Source: a virus. From it: 33,137 nt of DNA. Position 1 is the first letter of the stretch; every line of letters starts with the position of its first letter. Position numbers and translations under genes: made by a program. Positions 22,797-32,400 of this stretch are shown here, piece after piece. The DNA lies in the IMG/VR virus record IMGVR_UViG_3300048589_000943, positions 1-33,137 of that record; one strand, written 5' to 3'. The notes under the pieces are model-generated. The model saw nothing but the letters and a program-made list of their open reading frames with translations, ran no database searches and was not told where the DNA came from.

Positions 22797-22988
22797 ATGG
22801 CGGATCAGTCGAGCTCAAGGCCACAAAAGGCGTCAGACGGAGAAAAGAGGCAAATGCTTCTTCATCTGGAAGCCAATGTAATCAAGAGCTTGAAGAAGGC
22901 TGCGGTTGACCGCGAGTCATCTGCTTCGGCTATTGCGAACGAGGCAATATCTGAGTGGCTGAAAAAGAATGAGTTTCGGCAGGCATAG
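22797..22988 (+). CDS. Ribbon-helix-helix regulator, first gene of the defence cassette
   Basis: This 63-residue protein has the short beta strand and two helices of the ribbon-helix-helix fold (QMLLHLEANVIKSLKKAAVD, then RESSASAIANEAISEWLKK), as in CopG/Arc-type repressors. ATG 22797 is used; TTG 22773 would add eight residues. It lies 38 bases before the DUF499 gene and behind the candidate promoter and operator, so it is likely the autoregulator of the cassette. The GC content is lower than that of the integrase. Confidence 0.7.
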   Translation: MADQSSSRPQKASDGEKRQMLLHLEANVIKSLKKAAVDRESSASAIANEAISEWLKKNEFRQA

Positions 22989-23026
22989 TGCCGCTGCGAG
23001 TGAAAAAGAATAGGATAGGCTAGGGA

Positions 23027-26000
23027 ATGTCGCTTCCAACCATATTCGATGTTTGCGTTCCTCGCGATGACGTGGCCAATGGGTCCGTCACAGAAAGTGA
23101 CTATGCAGCGAACCTTGCCAATGTCTTGAACCGAACAGCACCGCCGGATTACGCGGACGCCCCGACCTTCTTTACGAATACCTTTCCAACTGAGGGACTG
23201 CGTGAGCTTCTGGCTAATGTTTGCGGAAGGCTTTCGGGGCGCGGCGACAGCGTCTCGTCCGTTTTCCGTCTCGATACATCTTATGGTGGCGGTAAAACAC
23301 ATGGCCTGATCGCCTTAATTCATGCCGCAAACGGCATGCAGGGTGTGACCAATACGGCCGAGTTCCTTGATCCGACGCTAGTTCCTTTCGGAAAGGTTAG
23401 AATTGCGGCTTTCGATGGTGAGAATGCAGACCCGTCGAATGGGCGGCCAATGGGCGATGGGGTTCGCGCGCACACCCCTTGGGGCGAGATCGCCTATCAA
23501 CTTGCAGGCCTCGATGGTTACCGGGTTGTGCAGAGATCGGATGAGGATCGTGTCGCGCCTGGTGCCGACACCCTGAAAGAGCTGTTTGGCGGCGAGCCTG
23601 TTCTGATCGTTCTGGATGAACTCGGCGAATACCTTCGACGCGTCCAAGGGATGGGTGGCCGTGATCAGTTGACAGCCTTCTTAAAGGCTTTGCTTACGGC
23701 GATCGAGAGCTCGCCGAGAGCCGCAATCGTCTATACCTTGGCTGTCCGTTCAGATGGCAAGGGGATCGACGCATTCGCTGACGAAAACGAGTTCCTTTCG
23801 CGGTCCATGGCCGAGCTTGAGAGCGTGTCTGGACGAAAGGCAACAAACCTCAACCCGACCAAGGACGATGAAACCGCCAAGGTTATTCGTCGTCGTCTGT
23901 TCGCCAAGATCGACCAAGCGAAGGCCGCCGAGCTGATCGATGCCTATCGTGTTCTGTGGGCCAATAATCGCGACAACCTCTCAGAAGATGCGCGGCGGTC
24001 AACGACGGCGGCAGAGTTTGCAGACACCTTCCCGTTCCACCCGGACGTCCTCGACACATTGACCGGCAAGACCGCGACGCTTGGCGGCTTCCAGCGTGTT
24101 AGGGGCATGTTGCGGATTCTCGCAAAGACCGTGGCGTCTGTTTGGGCAACTCGCCCCGCAGATGCCTTTGCCATTCATCTTCATCACGTCGATCTGGGTT
24201 CAGAAGCGATAAGACGAGAGTTCACCACCCGTTTGCAGCAGGTCGCCTACGTTCCAGCAATCCTGAACGATATTGCAGGCACCACTGAAAAGCCTGCATT
24301 GGCACAGGAACTCGATGCCAAGCATTACAAGGGGCTGCTGCCTTACGGCACGTACACCGCGCGGACAATCTTCATTCACACTCTTGCGTTCAACAACGAT
24401 CTCAAGGGTTTGGCACCGGATCATTTGAGATATTCGATCCTGAACCCAGCTTCCGATCTGTCGTTCATCGATGACGCTCGCGCGAAGTTCAGGGCAGACT
24501 CTGCCTATCTGGACGACCGTCCCTCAGCTCCGTTGCGCTTCAACGCTGAGGCCAATCTCACGCAGGTAATCGGCCGCGAAGAGAAGAACATCGATCCCGG
24601 GGAAGCCCGGTCGCAGCTCGCAGATCGGATAAGATCGATCTTCGGCGGCCAATCCTTTGACCTTGTGCCCTTCCCGGGCGGTCCCTGGGACGTTCCGGAC
24701 GATGTTTCCGACGGGAAGCCTCGCTTGGTTCTACTGTCCCACGATGCTCTCGAAATTGGCCCAGACCTTCGCGAAGTGCCCGAGATCATCGGTAGGATGT
24801 TTGAGCGGAAGGGAGCCGACGGCAACGGTTTGAGGTCGCTTCGGAACAATCTGGTCTTTGCGGTTGCCGATGAGACCAAGGTGAACGAGATGAAGCGCGC
24901 CATTGTGCGCCGCCTCGCGCTTCAAGAACTGAAGCGGCCCGATCGGCTGCGTGAGCTAGCCGAGCATCAGCAGGCCAAGGTTCTGGAACTAGAGAAGAAG
25001 TCTGAAACCGAAGCTGCCATTGCCATCCAGCAATGCTATCGGCATGTTCTTTATCCGTCGCGTACGTCTCTTGGCGGAGCGGGAACCATCCAGCTCGCCC
25101 ATGCCGTGATCGACATCCAGAACGCGTCCGAGCGGCCGGGTTCTGGCCAGCTTCAGATTGTTCGGCAGCTGCAAAGCCACAACAAAGTTCGCGATGCGTC
25201 CGATGCGCCAGACTCTCCGTCCTACATTCGTGACCGGACGCCGCTGAAAAAGGGGCAGATCAGCTCCCGCGACCTTCGCGATGAGTTCCGACGTGACCCG
25301 TCCCTGTCGATCCTCTTGTCCGATGATGTGTTCATCAAGGCGGTCCGCAAAGGGATCGAGGAGGGCGTTTACGTCTACAAGCGCGGCGATCTTTTGGCTG
25401 GGCCGGGTGATCCGATCCCAACGATCAAGATTGACGAAGAAACCATGATCTTCACGATGGAATTCGCGAAGAACAAAGGTATCTGGCCGCGCCCAGCACC
25501 GGCACCGGCGGCGCAGCCTGCGGCGGTCGGGGGTGGTGGTGCGGCAGTTGTGACGGGGCCCACGCCGACAGGAGGTGGTGACTTTCCGCCGGTCGGGCCT
25601 TCCCCTGAGGCAGTGGCTGGAGAACGACCGCAGCCCCACCTTGCCGGTGCGAAAGTATTCACGGCCGAGGGCGTCCTGAAAGAAGCCCTACGCCGCGTGA
25701 TCGAACAGGCCAAGACCGCCAAGCTGGACAAGGTCGATCGCATCGTGATCCGGCTGTTCGAATATGGCGATGCCTTCAAGCTGGTGCCGATCGCGAACAC
25801 GGTCGCCGGGGCAAAGCGGGGCGTGCGGCTTGAGGGCAGCTTCATGACTGCCCAGGACAGCGAGTTTGAGTTCGAATTCAATGGCACGGCGCAGGATGCG
25901 TCGACCATGAAGGACTATCTCGAACCCCAATTCCGCGCCGCGAAAGAGACCGATCTGAAGGCCAGTATTTCGTTTGATTTCGACGCCGGGCTCGCGCTGG

Positions 26001-26089
26001 ATGGCGACGCGGCGGACAAGTTCGTCGAAAAGCTGACGCGTTTTGCCAGCGCGGCGGCCTATGTCGAAGCAACGGCTGAGGTGAAGTGA
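23027..26089 (+). CDS. DUF499 family AAA+ ATPase, defence cassette
   Basis: This 1020-residue protein has Walker A SYGGGKTHGLIALIHA (residues about 86-100) and Walker B VLIVLDELGEYLRR (Asp197, Glu198), typical of DUF499 ATPases. After the ATPase core comes a long helical region, then a Pro/Ala/Gly-rich linker (about residues 825-870) and a C-terminal domain (LKEALRRVIEQAKTAKLDKV, FEFEFNGTAQDASTMKDYLE). DUF499 proteins are found beside DUF1156 methyltransferases and helicases in predicted anti-phage clusters, and resemble BREX-type ATPases in overall role. The purine-rich GGATAGGCTAGGGA precedes ATG 23027. The stop overlaps the next gene's upstream start (TGATG). Confidence 0.88.
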   Translation: MSLPTIFDVCVPRDDVANGSVTESDYAANLANVLNRTAPPDYADAPTFFTNTFPTEGLRELLANVCGRLSGRGDSVSSVFRLDTSYGGGKTHGLIALIHAANGMQGVTNTAEFLDPTLVPFGKVRIAAFDGENADPSNGRPMGDGVRAHTPWGEIAYQLAGLDGYRVVQRSDEDRVAPGADTLKELFGGEPVLIVLDELGEYLRRVQGMGGRDQLTAFLKALLTAIESSPRAAIVYTLAVRSDGKGIDAFADENEFLSRSMAELESVSGRKATNLNPTKDDETAKVIRRRLFAKIDQAKAAELIDAYRVLWANNRDNLSEDARRSTTAAEFADTFPFHPDVLDTLTGKTATLGGFQRVRGMLRILAKTVASVWATRPADAFAIHLHHVDLGSEAIRREFTTRLQQVAYVPAILNDIAGTTEKPALAQELDAKHYKGLLPYGTYTARTIFIHTLAFNNDLKGLAPDHLRYSILNPASDLSFIDDARAKFRADSAYLDDRPSAPLRFNAEANLTQVIGREEKNIDPGEARSQLADRIRSIFGGQSFDLVPFPGGPWDVPDDVSDGKPRLVLLSHDALEIGPDLREVPEIIGRMFERKGADGNGLRSLRNNLVFAVADETKVNEMKRAIVRRLALQELKRPDRLRELAEHQQAKVLELEKKSETEAAIAIQQCYRHVLYPSRTSLGGAGTIQLAHAVIDIQNASERPGSGQLQIVRQLQSHNKVRDASDAPDSPSYIRDRTPLKKGQISSRDLRDEFRRDPSLSILLSDDVFIKAVRKGIEEGVYVYKRGDLLAGPGDPIPTIKIDEETMIFTMEFAKNKGIWPRPAPAPAAQPAAVGGGGAAVVTGPTPTGGGDFPPVGPSPEAVAGERPQPHLAGAKVFTAEGVLKEALRRVIEQAKTAKLDKVDRIVIRLFEYGDAFKLVPIANTVAGAKRGVRLEGSFMTAQDSEFEFEFNGTAQDASTMKDYLEPQFRAAKETDLKASISFDFDAGLALDGDAADKFVEKLTRFASAAAYVEATAEVK

Positions 26090-26121
26090 TGCGCGTGCCA
26101 AGCCGGAAGGAAGACCTCTCC

Positions 26122-26568
26122 ATGATTTCGCGAACCCAACCGCAGTATGAATTGCGCGCACGGCGCCACGGCCCCGGGGATACCGAGATCGAGATCTGGC
26201 AGCTTCCCTCCCTTGCCACGCCGCAGATCGTCATTCCGCTCCGGCTGGCCGGGTTGCGTGGGCGCAATCTGGAACTGACCGAACACCGCGTTCTGCGGCG
26301 ATTGAAGGAAAGCGGGATCAGGCTGGACCTGTTGCCGATCGAGGGGATGGGATCGGCGCTGAACGAGGAAACGGCACTGCGCCTCGCGCTGTTGTTCCGC
26401 ACCCTCGCGCCAATGCGCAACCGTGACAACATGCGCCTGGTCGCCGATGGGATCGAAGCGATGGGCAAGGAAGAGGCGGGATACTGGCTGGGCATGTCTG
26501 TCCATCGCAAGAACCCGCGCCGGGTGCTGACCGCCCTGCGCATCCTGCTGACCGATCCGGCGAAATAA
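26122..26568 (+). CDS. Unknown 148-aa defence-cassette protein
   Basis: This 148-residue basic protein begins MISRTQPQYELRARRHGPGD and continues with WQLPSLATPQIVIPLRLAGL, RGRNLELTEHRVLRRLKESG and ALNEETALRLALLFRTLAPM. The ATG at 26122 has AGGAAG 8 bases upstream; ATG 26089, coupled to the DUF499 stop by TGATG, adds 11 residues and is an alternative. I do not recognise a catalytic motif. Its conserved place between the DUF499 ATPase and the DUF1156 methyltransferase, with immediate overlap at both ends, indicates a core part of the system, perhaps an adaptor. GC content is higher than in most of the flanking cassette genes. Confidence 0.65.
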   Translation: MISRTQPQYELRARRHGPGDTEIEIWQLPSLATPQIVIPLRLAGLRGRNLELTEHRVLRRLKESGIRLDLLPIEGMGSALNEETALRLALLFRTLAPMRNRDNMRLVADGIEAMGKEEAGYWLGMSVHRKNPRRVLTALRILLTDPAK

Positions 26569-29495
26569 TGAAAGAAGAGAAGCCTATGTCCGATGTTCGC
26601 CTGATTGAGCGCTGGTTGCCGATTGCTGAGCTTGGCATTGAAAGCGTGCGCGAGCGTGGAATGTCCACTGCACTTCCGCCGATTAACTTTCTTCATGTGT
26701 GGTGGGCACGGCGGCCGCTTCTTGCAGCCCGCGCCGCAATTGTTGCAAGCGTATTGCCTGCTGATGTGGATCACAGCTTATTTCTTCTGGCGCTTGGTGT
26801 TGGGGGCAACCCAAAGCAAGCAAAGCAACGCTTGGAAAAAGAGAAACGCAACGGAAAACGTGGGGAAGTTCCTGCGTTTGATTACCCACGTGCTTTCACT
26901 GTTCACGCAGGAGAAGCGTTCCGGCGTATTGATCCAACGAAGAAATTCCTGAAAGGAGTAACAATTCTTGATCCAACTGCTGGCGGTGGGTCAATTCCCT
27001 TCGAGTCAATGCGGCTAGGTGCAACAACTGTAGCCAATGATTTGAACCCTGTGGCAGCAACAATCTTGAAGGCAACGGTTGAGCTTCCGGGTCAGTTTGG
27101 AAGCCTTGTGTTGGATGATTTTCAGGAGATATTTGCGGAGTTTCGACGTAGGGCAGAACCAAAATTTGAAGGCCTCTATGCGGATGAGCCCAATGACGTA
27201 CGTGTTGAGGGCTATCTTTGGGCGCGATCGGTGCGCTGTCCCTACTGTTCTGGGGAAATACCTCTGTCTCCAAATTGGGTGCTAACGCCGGATGGTGTTG
27301 GAATTAAGCTTAAACCGAGGATCGAGGTAAGCCGTGGAGATGCAGGTAGGGTCTGCGACTTCGAGATTGTGCGTTCATCAAGTGAGCACTCTGTTGGGAC
27401 AGTGAGTGGAGGAGACGCCGTTTGTCCATTCTCTGACTGCAACCGGATCGTCGATGGTGACGCTATTAAAGCGCAGGCGCAAGCTGGTGATATGGGTGAT
27501 CGACTTTTCGGCGTTGTTTTCAAGAAGAGAGTGAAGAAGCAAACAAAGACAGGTAAATTGCGCGAGGCTTGGGAGAGAGATTACCGTGCTCCGAACTTGG
27601 GTGACGATAATTCTGCAAAGCTTGCCGCAATGATTGAGGAAAAGCAGGACGAATGGTTGGCGCTAGATATTCTTCCTACTGAGAAAATTGGTGATCCATC
27701 AAATTATGATCGCGGGCATCGGCTCTATGGGATGAACCACTGGCGAGATATGTTCTCTAATCGCCAGCTGCTGGGTCATTGTTTCGCAGTAGAAGCCTTC
27801 TGTGAAATGATTGCGCAGGACAAAGAAAAGGGCGATCTCACGGATCGGAGAAAAGCAGCCTATTTGTATTTGTCATTTGCGTTCTCCAAGCTTTTGAACT
27901 GGAATGCTCGGTCGTCTAGCTGGAATGTCCAAGCGAGCACGATGCGCTCGGTGTTCGATCGGCACGACTTCGCCTTCAAGTGGTCCTATGCAGAGATGCC
28001 GTTCTTTAAAACAGGTGGCGGATTTGACTGGGCAGGTGGACAGATTTTCGACAGTCTGAAGGGAATTCTTAAGCTGCTGCCTGTCGGAGATGACTTGTTG
28101 AAGGACGACAAGCTTGGGTCTGTTTCTGTGATCTGTGGAGACGGTAGTAACTTAGCAACGATCTTGGATGGTTCGGTTGATGCCGTGGTAATGGACCCGC
28201 CTTACGGCGCCAATGTGATGTATGCCGAGCTTTCGGATTTCTTCTATGTCTGGCTAAAGAGAACTGCGGGGCTTGTATATCCGGAGTTGTTCACACGACG
28301 GCTGACTGACAAGTCTTCGGAGGCCGTTGCCAACAAGGCAATGTTTAAGGGACAAAAAGGCGCGGATGCCCTCGCTAACCGAGACTATCAGGAGAAGATG
28401 GCCGCGATTTTCGCTGAGTGCCGTCGCGTCCTGAAGCCGAATGGCATTATGACCGTGATGTTCACGCACAAGGAAACCAGCGCCTGGGACGCGCTGACCA
28501 CCGGCCTAATCGAGGCCGGGTTCATCATCACTGCTTCTTGGCCCGTGAATACTGAGGCCGAGGGCTCGCTCCACATCAAAGACAAGGCCGCCGCAAACTC
28601 CACGATCTTCCTCGTCTGCCGCCCGCGCCCGGCCGAGCAGAGCGACGAGACGACCTATTGGGAAGACGTCGAGCCCTTGGTGGCGCAGGCCGTCCGCACC
28701 AGGGTGGAAGAGTTCCAGAAGGCCGGGATCGGCGGCGTTGACCTCTACCTCGCCTCCTTCGGCCCGGCGCTGGAAGAGTTTTCGCGCCACTGGCCACTGA
28801 AGCGCGGCACCCCGCGGCCCGAGCCGCTGGCCAAAAAGCGCAGGAAACAGGCGGAACTATTCGAGGAAGAGTTCGATCCCTACGCCGTGACGCCGGAAGA
28901 CGCCCTCGACGCAGCCCGGCGCGAGGTGAAGACATGGCGTCTGAACCAGCTGACCCACACCAAGGGCCGCGCCGATCTCGACCCGACGACCTCGTGGTTC
29001 GTGCTGGCTTGGGATGCCTTCAAGGCGCCGGTCTTTAGCTATGACGAAGGCCTGCGTCTGGCGCGTGCCGTCGGCGCCGATTTGGAGGGCCAGTTGATCG
29101 GCCGTCTGTGCGAGAAGAAGGGATCGGACATCAAGCTGTGGGACAGCGCCACACGCGCTGCGAAAAGCGGCCTCGGCCCGGCTGACGGGTCACGTGCGAT
29201 GATCGACGCGATCCACCACGCCGCCCACCGAGGCCGGACGCGCACGCTGGAAGGCGCGCTGGATCTGCTGAAGGACGCGGGGCTGGAAAACGATCCGCAG
29301 TTCCTGGCGGCGCTGGAGGCCGTTCTGGAAGTGTTGCCGCCATCGCCGGGCTTTGTCGGGTTCGACGTGGCGACCGGCGATGCCAAATCCGCCGCGGATG
29401 ACTTCGACGCGCTTGAGAAGCTTCGGCGCCTGGCGTTCTCGGACAAGGTGGATGAACCCCAACAGCTGTCCCTGTTTGCGGAGGAGGCCGTTTGA
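26568..29495 (+). CDS. DUF1156 DNA methyltransferase, defence cassette
   Basis: This 975-residue protein begins with the DUF1156 module (LIERWLPIAELGIESVRERG, then LPPINFLHVWWARRPLLAAR). Methyltransferase motif I ILDPTAGGGSIPFES lies near residue 132, a zinc-ribbon-like insertion (RCPYCSGEIPL, CPFSDCNRIV) follows, and motif IV is DPPYGANVMYAEL (Asp543-Tyr546). It is expected to methylate an amino group of adenine or cytosine in host DNA. The start is coupled to the previous stop (TAATG); ATG 26586 is an alternative. Codon use changes within the gene: the first about 1.85 kb is of moderate GC and the rest is strongly GC-rich. The stop overlaps the helicase TTG start. Confidence 0.9.
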   Translation: MKEEKPMSDVRLIERWLPIAELGIESVRERGMSTALPPINFLHVWWARRPLLAARAAIVASVLPADVDHSLFLLALGVGGNPKQAKQRLEKEKRNGKRGEVPAFDYPRAFTVHAGEAFRRIDPTKKFLKGVTILDPTAGGGSIPFESMRLGATTVANDLNPVAATILKATVELPGQFGSLVLDDFQEIFAEFRRRAEPKFEGLYADEPNDVRVEGYLWARSVRCPYCSGEIPLSPNWVLTPDGVGIKLKPRIEVSRGDAGRVCDFEIVRSSSEHSVGTVSGGDAVCPFSDCNRIVDGDAIKAQAQAGDMGDRLFGVVFKKRVKKQTKTGKLREAWERDYRAPNLGDDNSAKLAAMIEEKQDEWLALDILPTEKIGDPSNYDRGHRLYGMNHWRDMFSNRQLLGHCFAVEAFCEMIAQDKEKGDLTDRRKAAYLYLSFAFSKLLNWNARSSSWNVQASTMRSVFDRHDFAFKWSYAEMPFFKTGGGFDWAGGQIFDSLKGILKLLPVGDDLLKDDKLGSVSVICGDGSNLATILDGSVDAVVMDPPYGANVMYAELSDFFYVWLKRTAGLVYPELFTRRLTDKSSEAVANKAMFKGQKGADALANRDYQEKMAAIFAECRRVLKPNGIMTVMFTHKETSAWDALTTGLIEAGFIITASWPVNTEAEGSLHIKDKAAANSTIFLVCRPRPAEQSDETTYWEDVEPLVAQAVRTRVEEFQKAGIGGVDLYLASFGPALEEFSRHWPLKRGTPRPEPLAKKRRKQAELFEEEFDPYAVTPEDALDAARREVKTWRLNQLTHTKGRADLDPTTSWFVLAWDAFKAPVFSYDEGLRLARAVGADLEGQLIGRLCEKKGSDIKLWDSATRAAKSGLGPADGSRAMIDAIHHAAHRGRTRTLEGALDLLKDAGLENDPQFLAALEAVLEVLPPSPGFVGFDVATGDAKSAADDFDALEKLRRLAFSDKVDEPQQLSLFAEEAV

Positions 29496-32400
29496 GCCTG
29501 CTGCGCGACACCGCTTGGCGCCTGAAATACACGCCGGACGATGGCGACCTCATCCGGCTATTCTACGTGCCAGCTCTAAGATCGGCGACGCGCTATGACC
29601 GGCTGACGGGCTATTTCTCGTCTCGCGCGCTTGCATTGGCGGCGCGGGGCATTGAAGGGCTTGTCCTCAACAACGGCAAGATGCGGCTGATCGTGGGCTG
29701 CACGCTGGGCGAGGAGGACGTCGAGGCGATCGAACGTGGCGAGGCCCTTCGGGATGCTGTCGAGCGGACGATCCAGAGGATGCCGCCTCTAACGGGCGAT
29801 CCCCGCACCGTCGATGCCTTGGAACTTGTCGCGTGGATGGTGGCCCAAGGCTATCTTGACGTGAAGCTTGCGGTTCCTTGTGACGCGAACCGCCGCCCGA
29901 TCCGCGATGACAGCATCTTCCACGAGAAGACTGGCATCATCGAGGACAAGACCGGAGATCGGCTCGCATTCAATGGCAGCATCAACGAAACCGAGTACGG
30001 CTGGACGCGAAACTGGGAAAGCTTCAACGCTTTCACGTCGTGGAACGATGGGCCCCGTGTGGACGACGAAGAGGCTAGTTTCGCCAAGCTCTGGGCGAAC
30101 CAAGCCAAGCGGGCAATCACACTGGACGTGCCGACTGCGCTACGCGAGCAGCTGCTCACCTTCCTGCCTGATCCCGAGCAACTGCCCAAGCGAATGCAGG
30201 AGCATGATGACGAGGGCAAGGAGGATATAGGGGCTCGCAGCGCTGTGCGGCGCACTGGCCAGGGTGATCCAACAGCGCCCAGCGCCGCGCCAGTTCTTTC
30301 GATCGACGAAGAACGCCAGGCAGTTTGGGAGCGTATCGCAAATGCCGCGAACGATCCAAATGGCGGCGACCGAGTAGGAGAGGCCACCTCCGCGGTCGTC
30401 CCTTGGCCCCATCAGGTGCGGGCCTTCCATCGTTTGTACGATCAATGGCCGCCGAAGCTTCTGATTGCTGATGAGGTCGGTCTGGGGAAAACGGTTCAGG
30501 CCGGTCTCCTGCTTCGGCAGTCATGGCTGTCCGGGCGCGTGAAGCGCGCCCTTGTTCTTGCGCCGAAGAACGTCTGTAGGCAGTGGCAGATCGAACTTCG
30601 TGAGAAGTTCAATCTCAACTGGCCAATATATGATGGGCACCGGCTGGTTTGGTATCGATCGCCAGCCCGCGATCACAGTGCCGAGAAAGCGGTATCGCGC
30701 GACGAGTGGCATCGTGAGCCGTTCGTGATCATGTCGAGCCATCTTGCGCGTCGGCGAGAACGGCAAACAGAGATTTTGGACTCTGCCGATCCGTGGGATT
30801 TGGTTGTGCTGGACGAAGCCCACCATGCTCGGACCAAGGGTGCAGGAACAGCGCAGGCTAAGGGCAGCAATCGGCTGCTTCAGTTGATGCGCTTGCTGAA
30901 GAGAAGGACCGAGGGCTTGGTATTGCTTACGGCAACGCCCCTCCAGGTCCACGCTACCGAACTTTGGGACCTGCTTGATCTGCTCGGAGTGCCTCCGGAG
31001 TGGTCCTCGGATGCCTTTGTTCGCTTCTTCTCAGAGGTTGCGAAGGAACCTGTCAGCAACGACGGACTTGATTGGCTTGCTGCGCTTTTCCGTGCGCATG
31101 AGGCGCACTTTGGGGAAATCCCTTGGGAGTCGGCGCAAGGCAAGACTGGTCTAAGCGGCCTGAAGACCAAGAAGGTCCTGCGAGCCCTGCGAGACAACGC
31201 GGCAACCCCCAGGCGCCAACTTTCCCAAGAAGAGAGGCGCGCCGCTCTCACGATCCTGAAGAAAGCAACCCCGGTAAGTGCCTTGGTTTCGCGCCACACG
31301 CGCGAACTGCTGCGCAAATACTTCAAGGCCGGGAAGCTTTCGACGCCAGTTGCAACCCGCCAAGTCGAAGACCGGTTTATCCCCTTGTCCCAAGAGGAGA
31401 GGGATCTCTACCGGCAAGTCGAGACCTACATTTCTCAAACCTACAATGCCTCGGCGGCCGATGCGCGAAATGCGGTTGGCTTTGTGATGACGATTTATCG
31501 CCGCCGGTTGGCCTCCAGCTTCCATGCCTTGCGTATGACTATGGAAAAAAGAAGGGGCGGCGTGGGCGACGTGCTTTCTGCTGCCGACGAGGCGCGGATT
31601 GATGAGAACGTCGCTGACCAAGTCGAAGCGGGTGAAGAAATCGATGCGGAAAGCGTGTCTGAAGACGAGCGGCGAGCGCTTGCGTTTGAAGAGGTCGAGA
31701 CGATCGACGAGATAGTTGAAGAGATTGGGCGGCTGCCGACGGATACCAAGGCCGTTCATCTTTCCAACGTCTTGGGCGAACTGAAGGCATCGGGCTATTC
31801 GCAGGTGATGGTCTTCACGCAGTTTACGGACACCATGGACTATCTGCGCGATCAAGTCGTTGCTGCGGGGTATTCGGTGATGTGCTTCTCTGGACGCGGC
31901 GGAGAAGTGCAAGGGTCCGATCGCGCCTGGAGCCTCATTTCAAGGGACGAGGTCAAGCGCAGGTTCAAGGAAGGTCGTGCTGAAATCCTTGTTTGCACTG
32001 ACGCTGCGGCTGAGGGGCTGAACTTCCAGTTTTGTGGTGCGCTGATAAATTACGACATGCCTTGGAACCCGATGCGAGTGGAGCAGCGGATCGGCCGCAT
32101 CGATCGACTTGGGCAGCGGTTCTCCGATATTCGTATCGTCAATCTGCACTACGAAGACACGGTCGAGGCTGACGTCTATCGCGCCTTGCGCAGCAGGATT
32201 TCCGTGTTTGAGAGTGTCGTTGGTGGTCTGCAGCCGATCTTGACCAGGTTGCCAAAACTAATCGAAGAAACCGTTCTTTCGAAGGCAACGACTGATGATG
32301 CTCGTCGCGACGAGGCGCTGGGCCGTCTGGAGGCTGAACTTTCGTTGGGAGAAGGAACATCGATCGACCTTGATGACTTCTCCGACGAAGAACTAACCTT

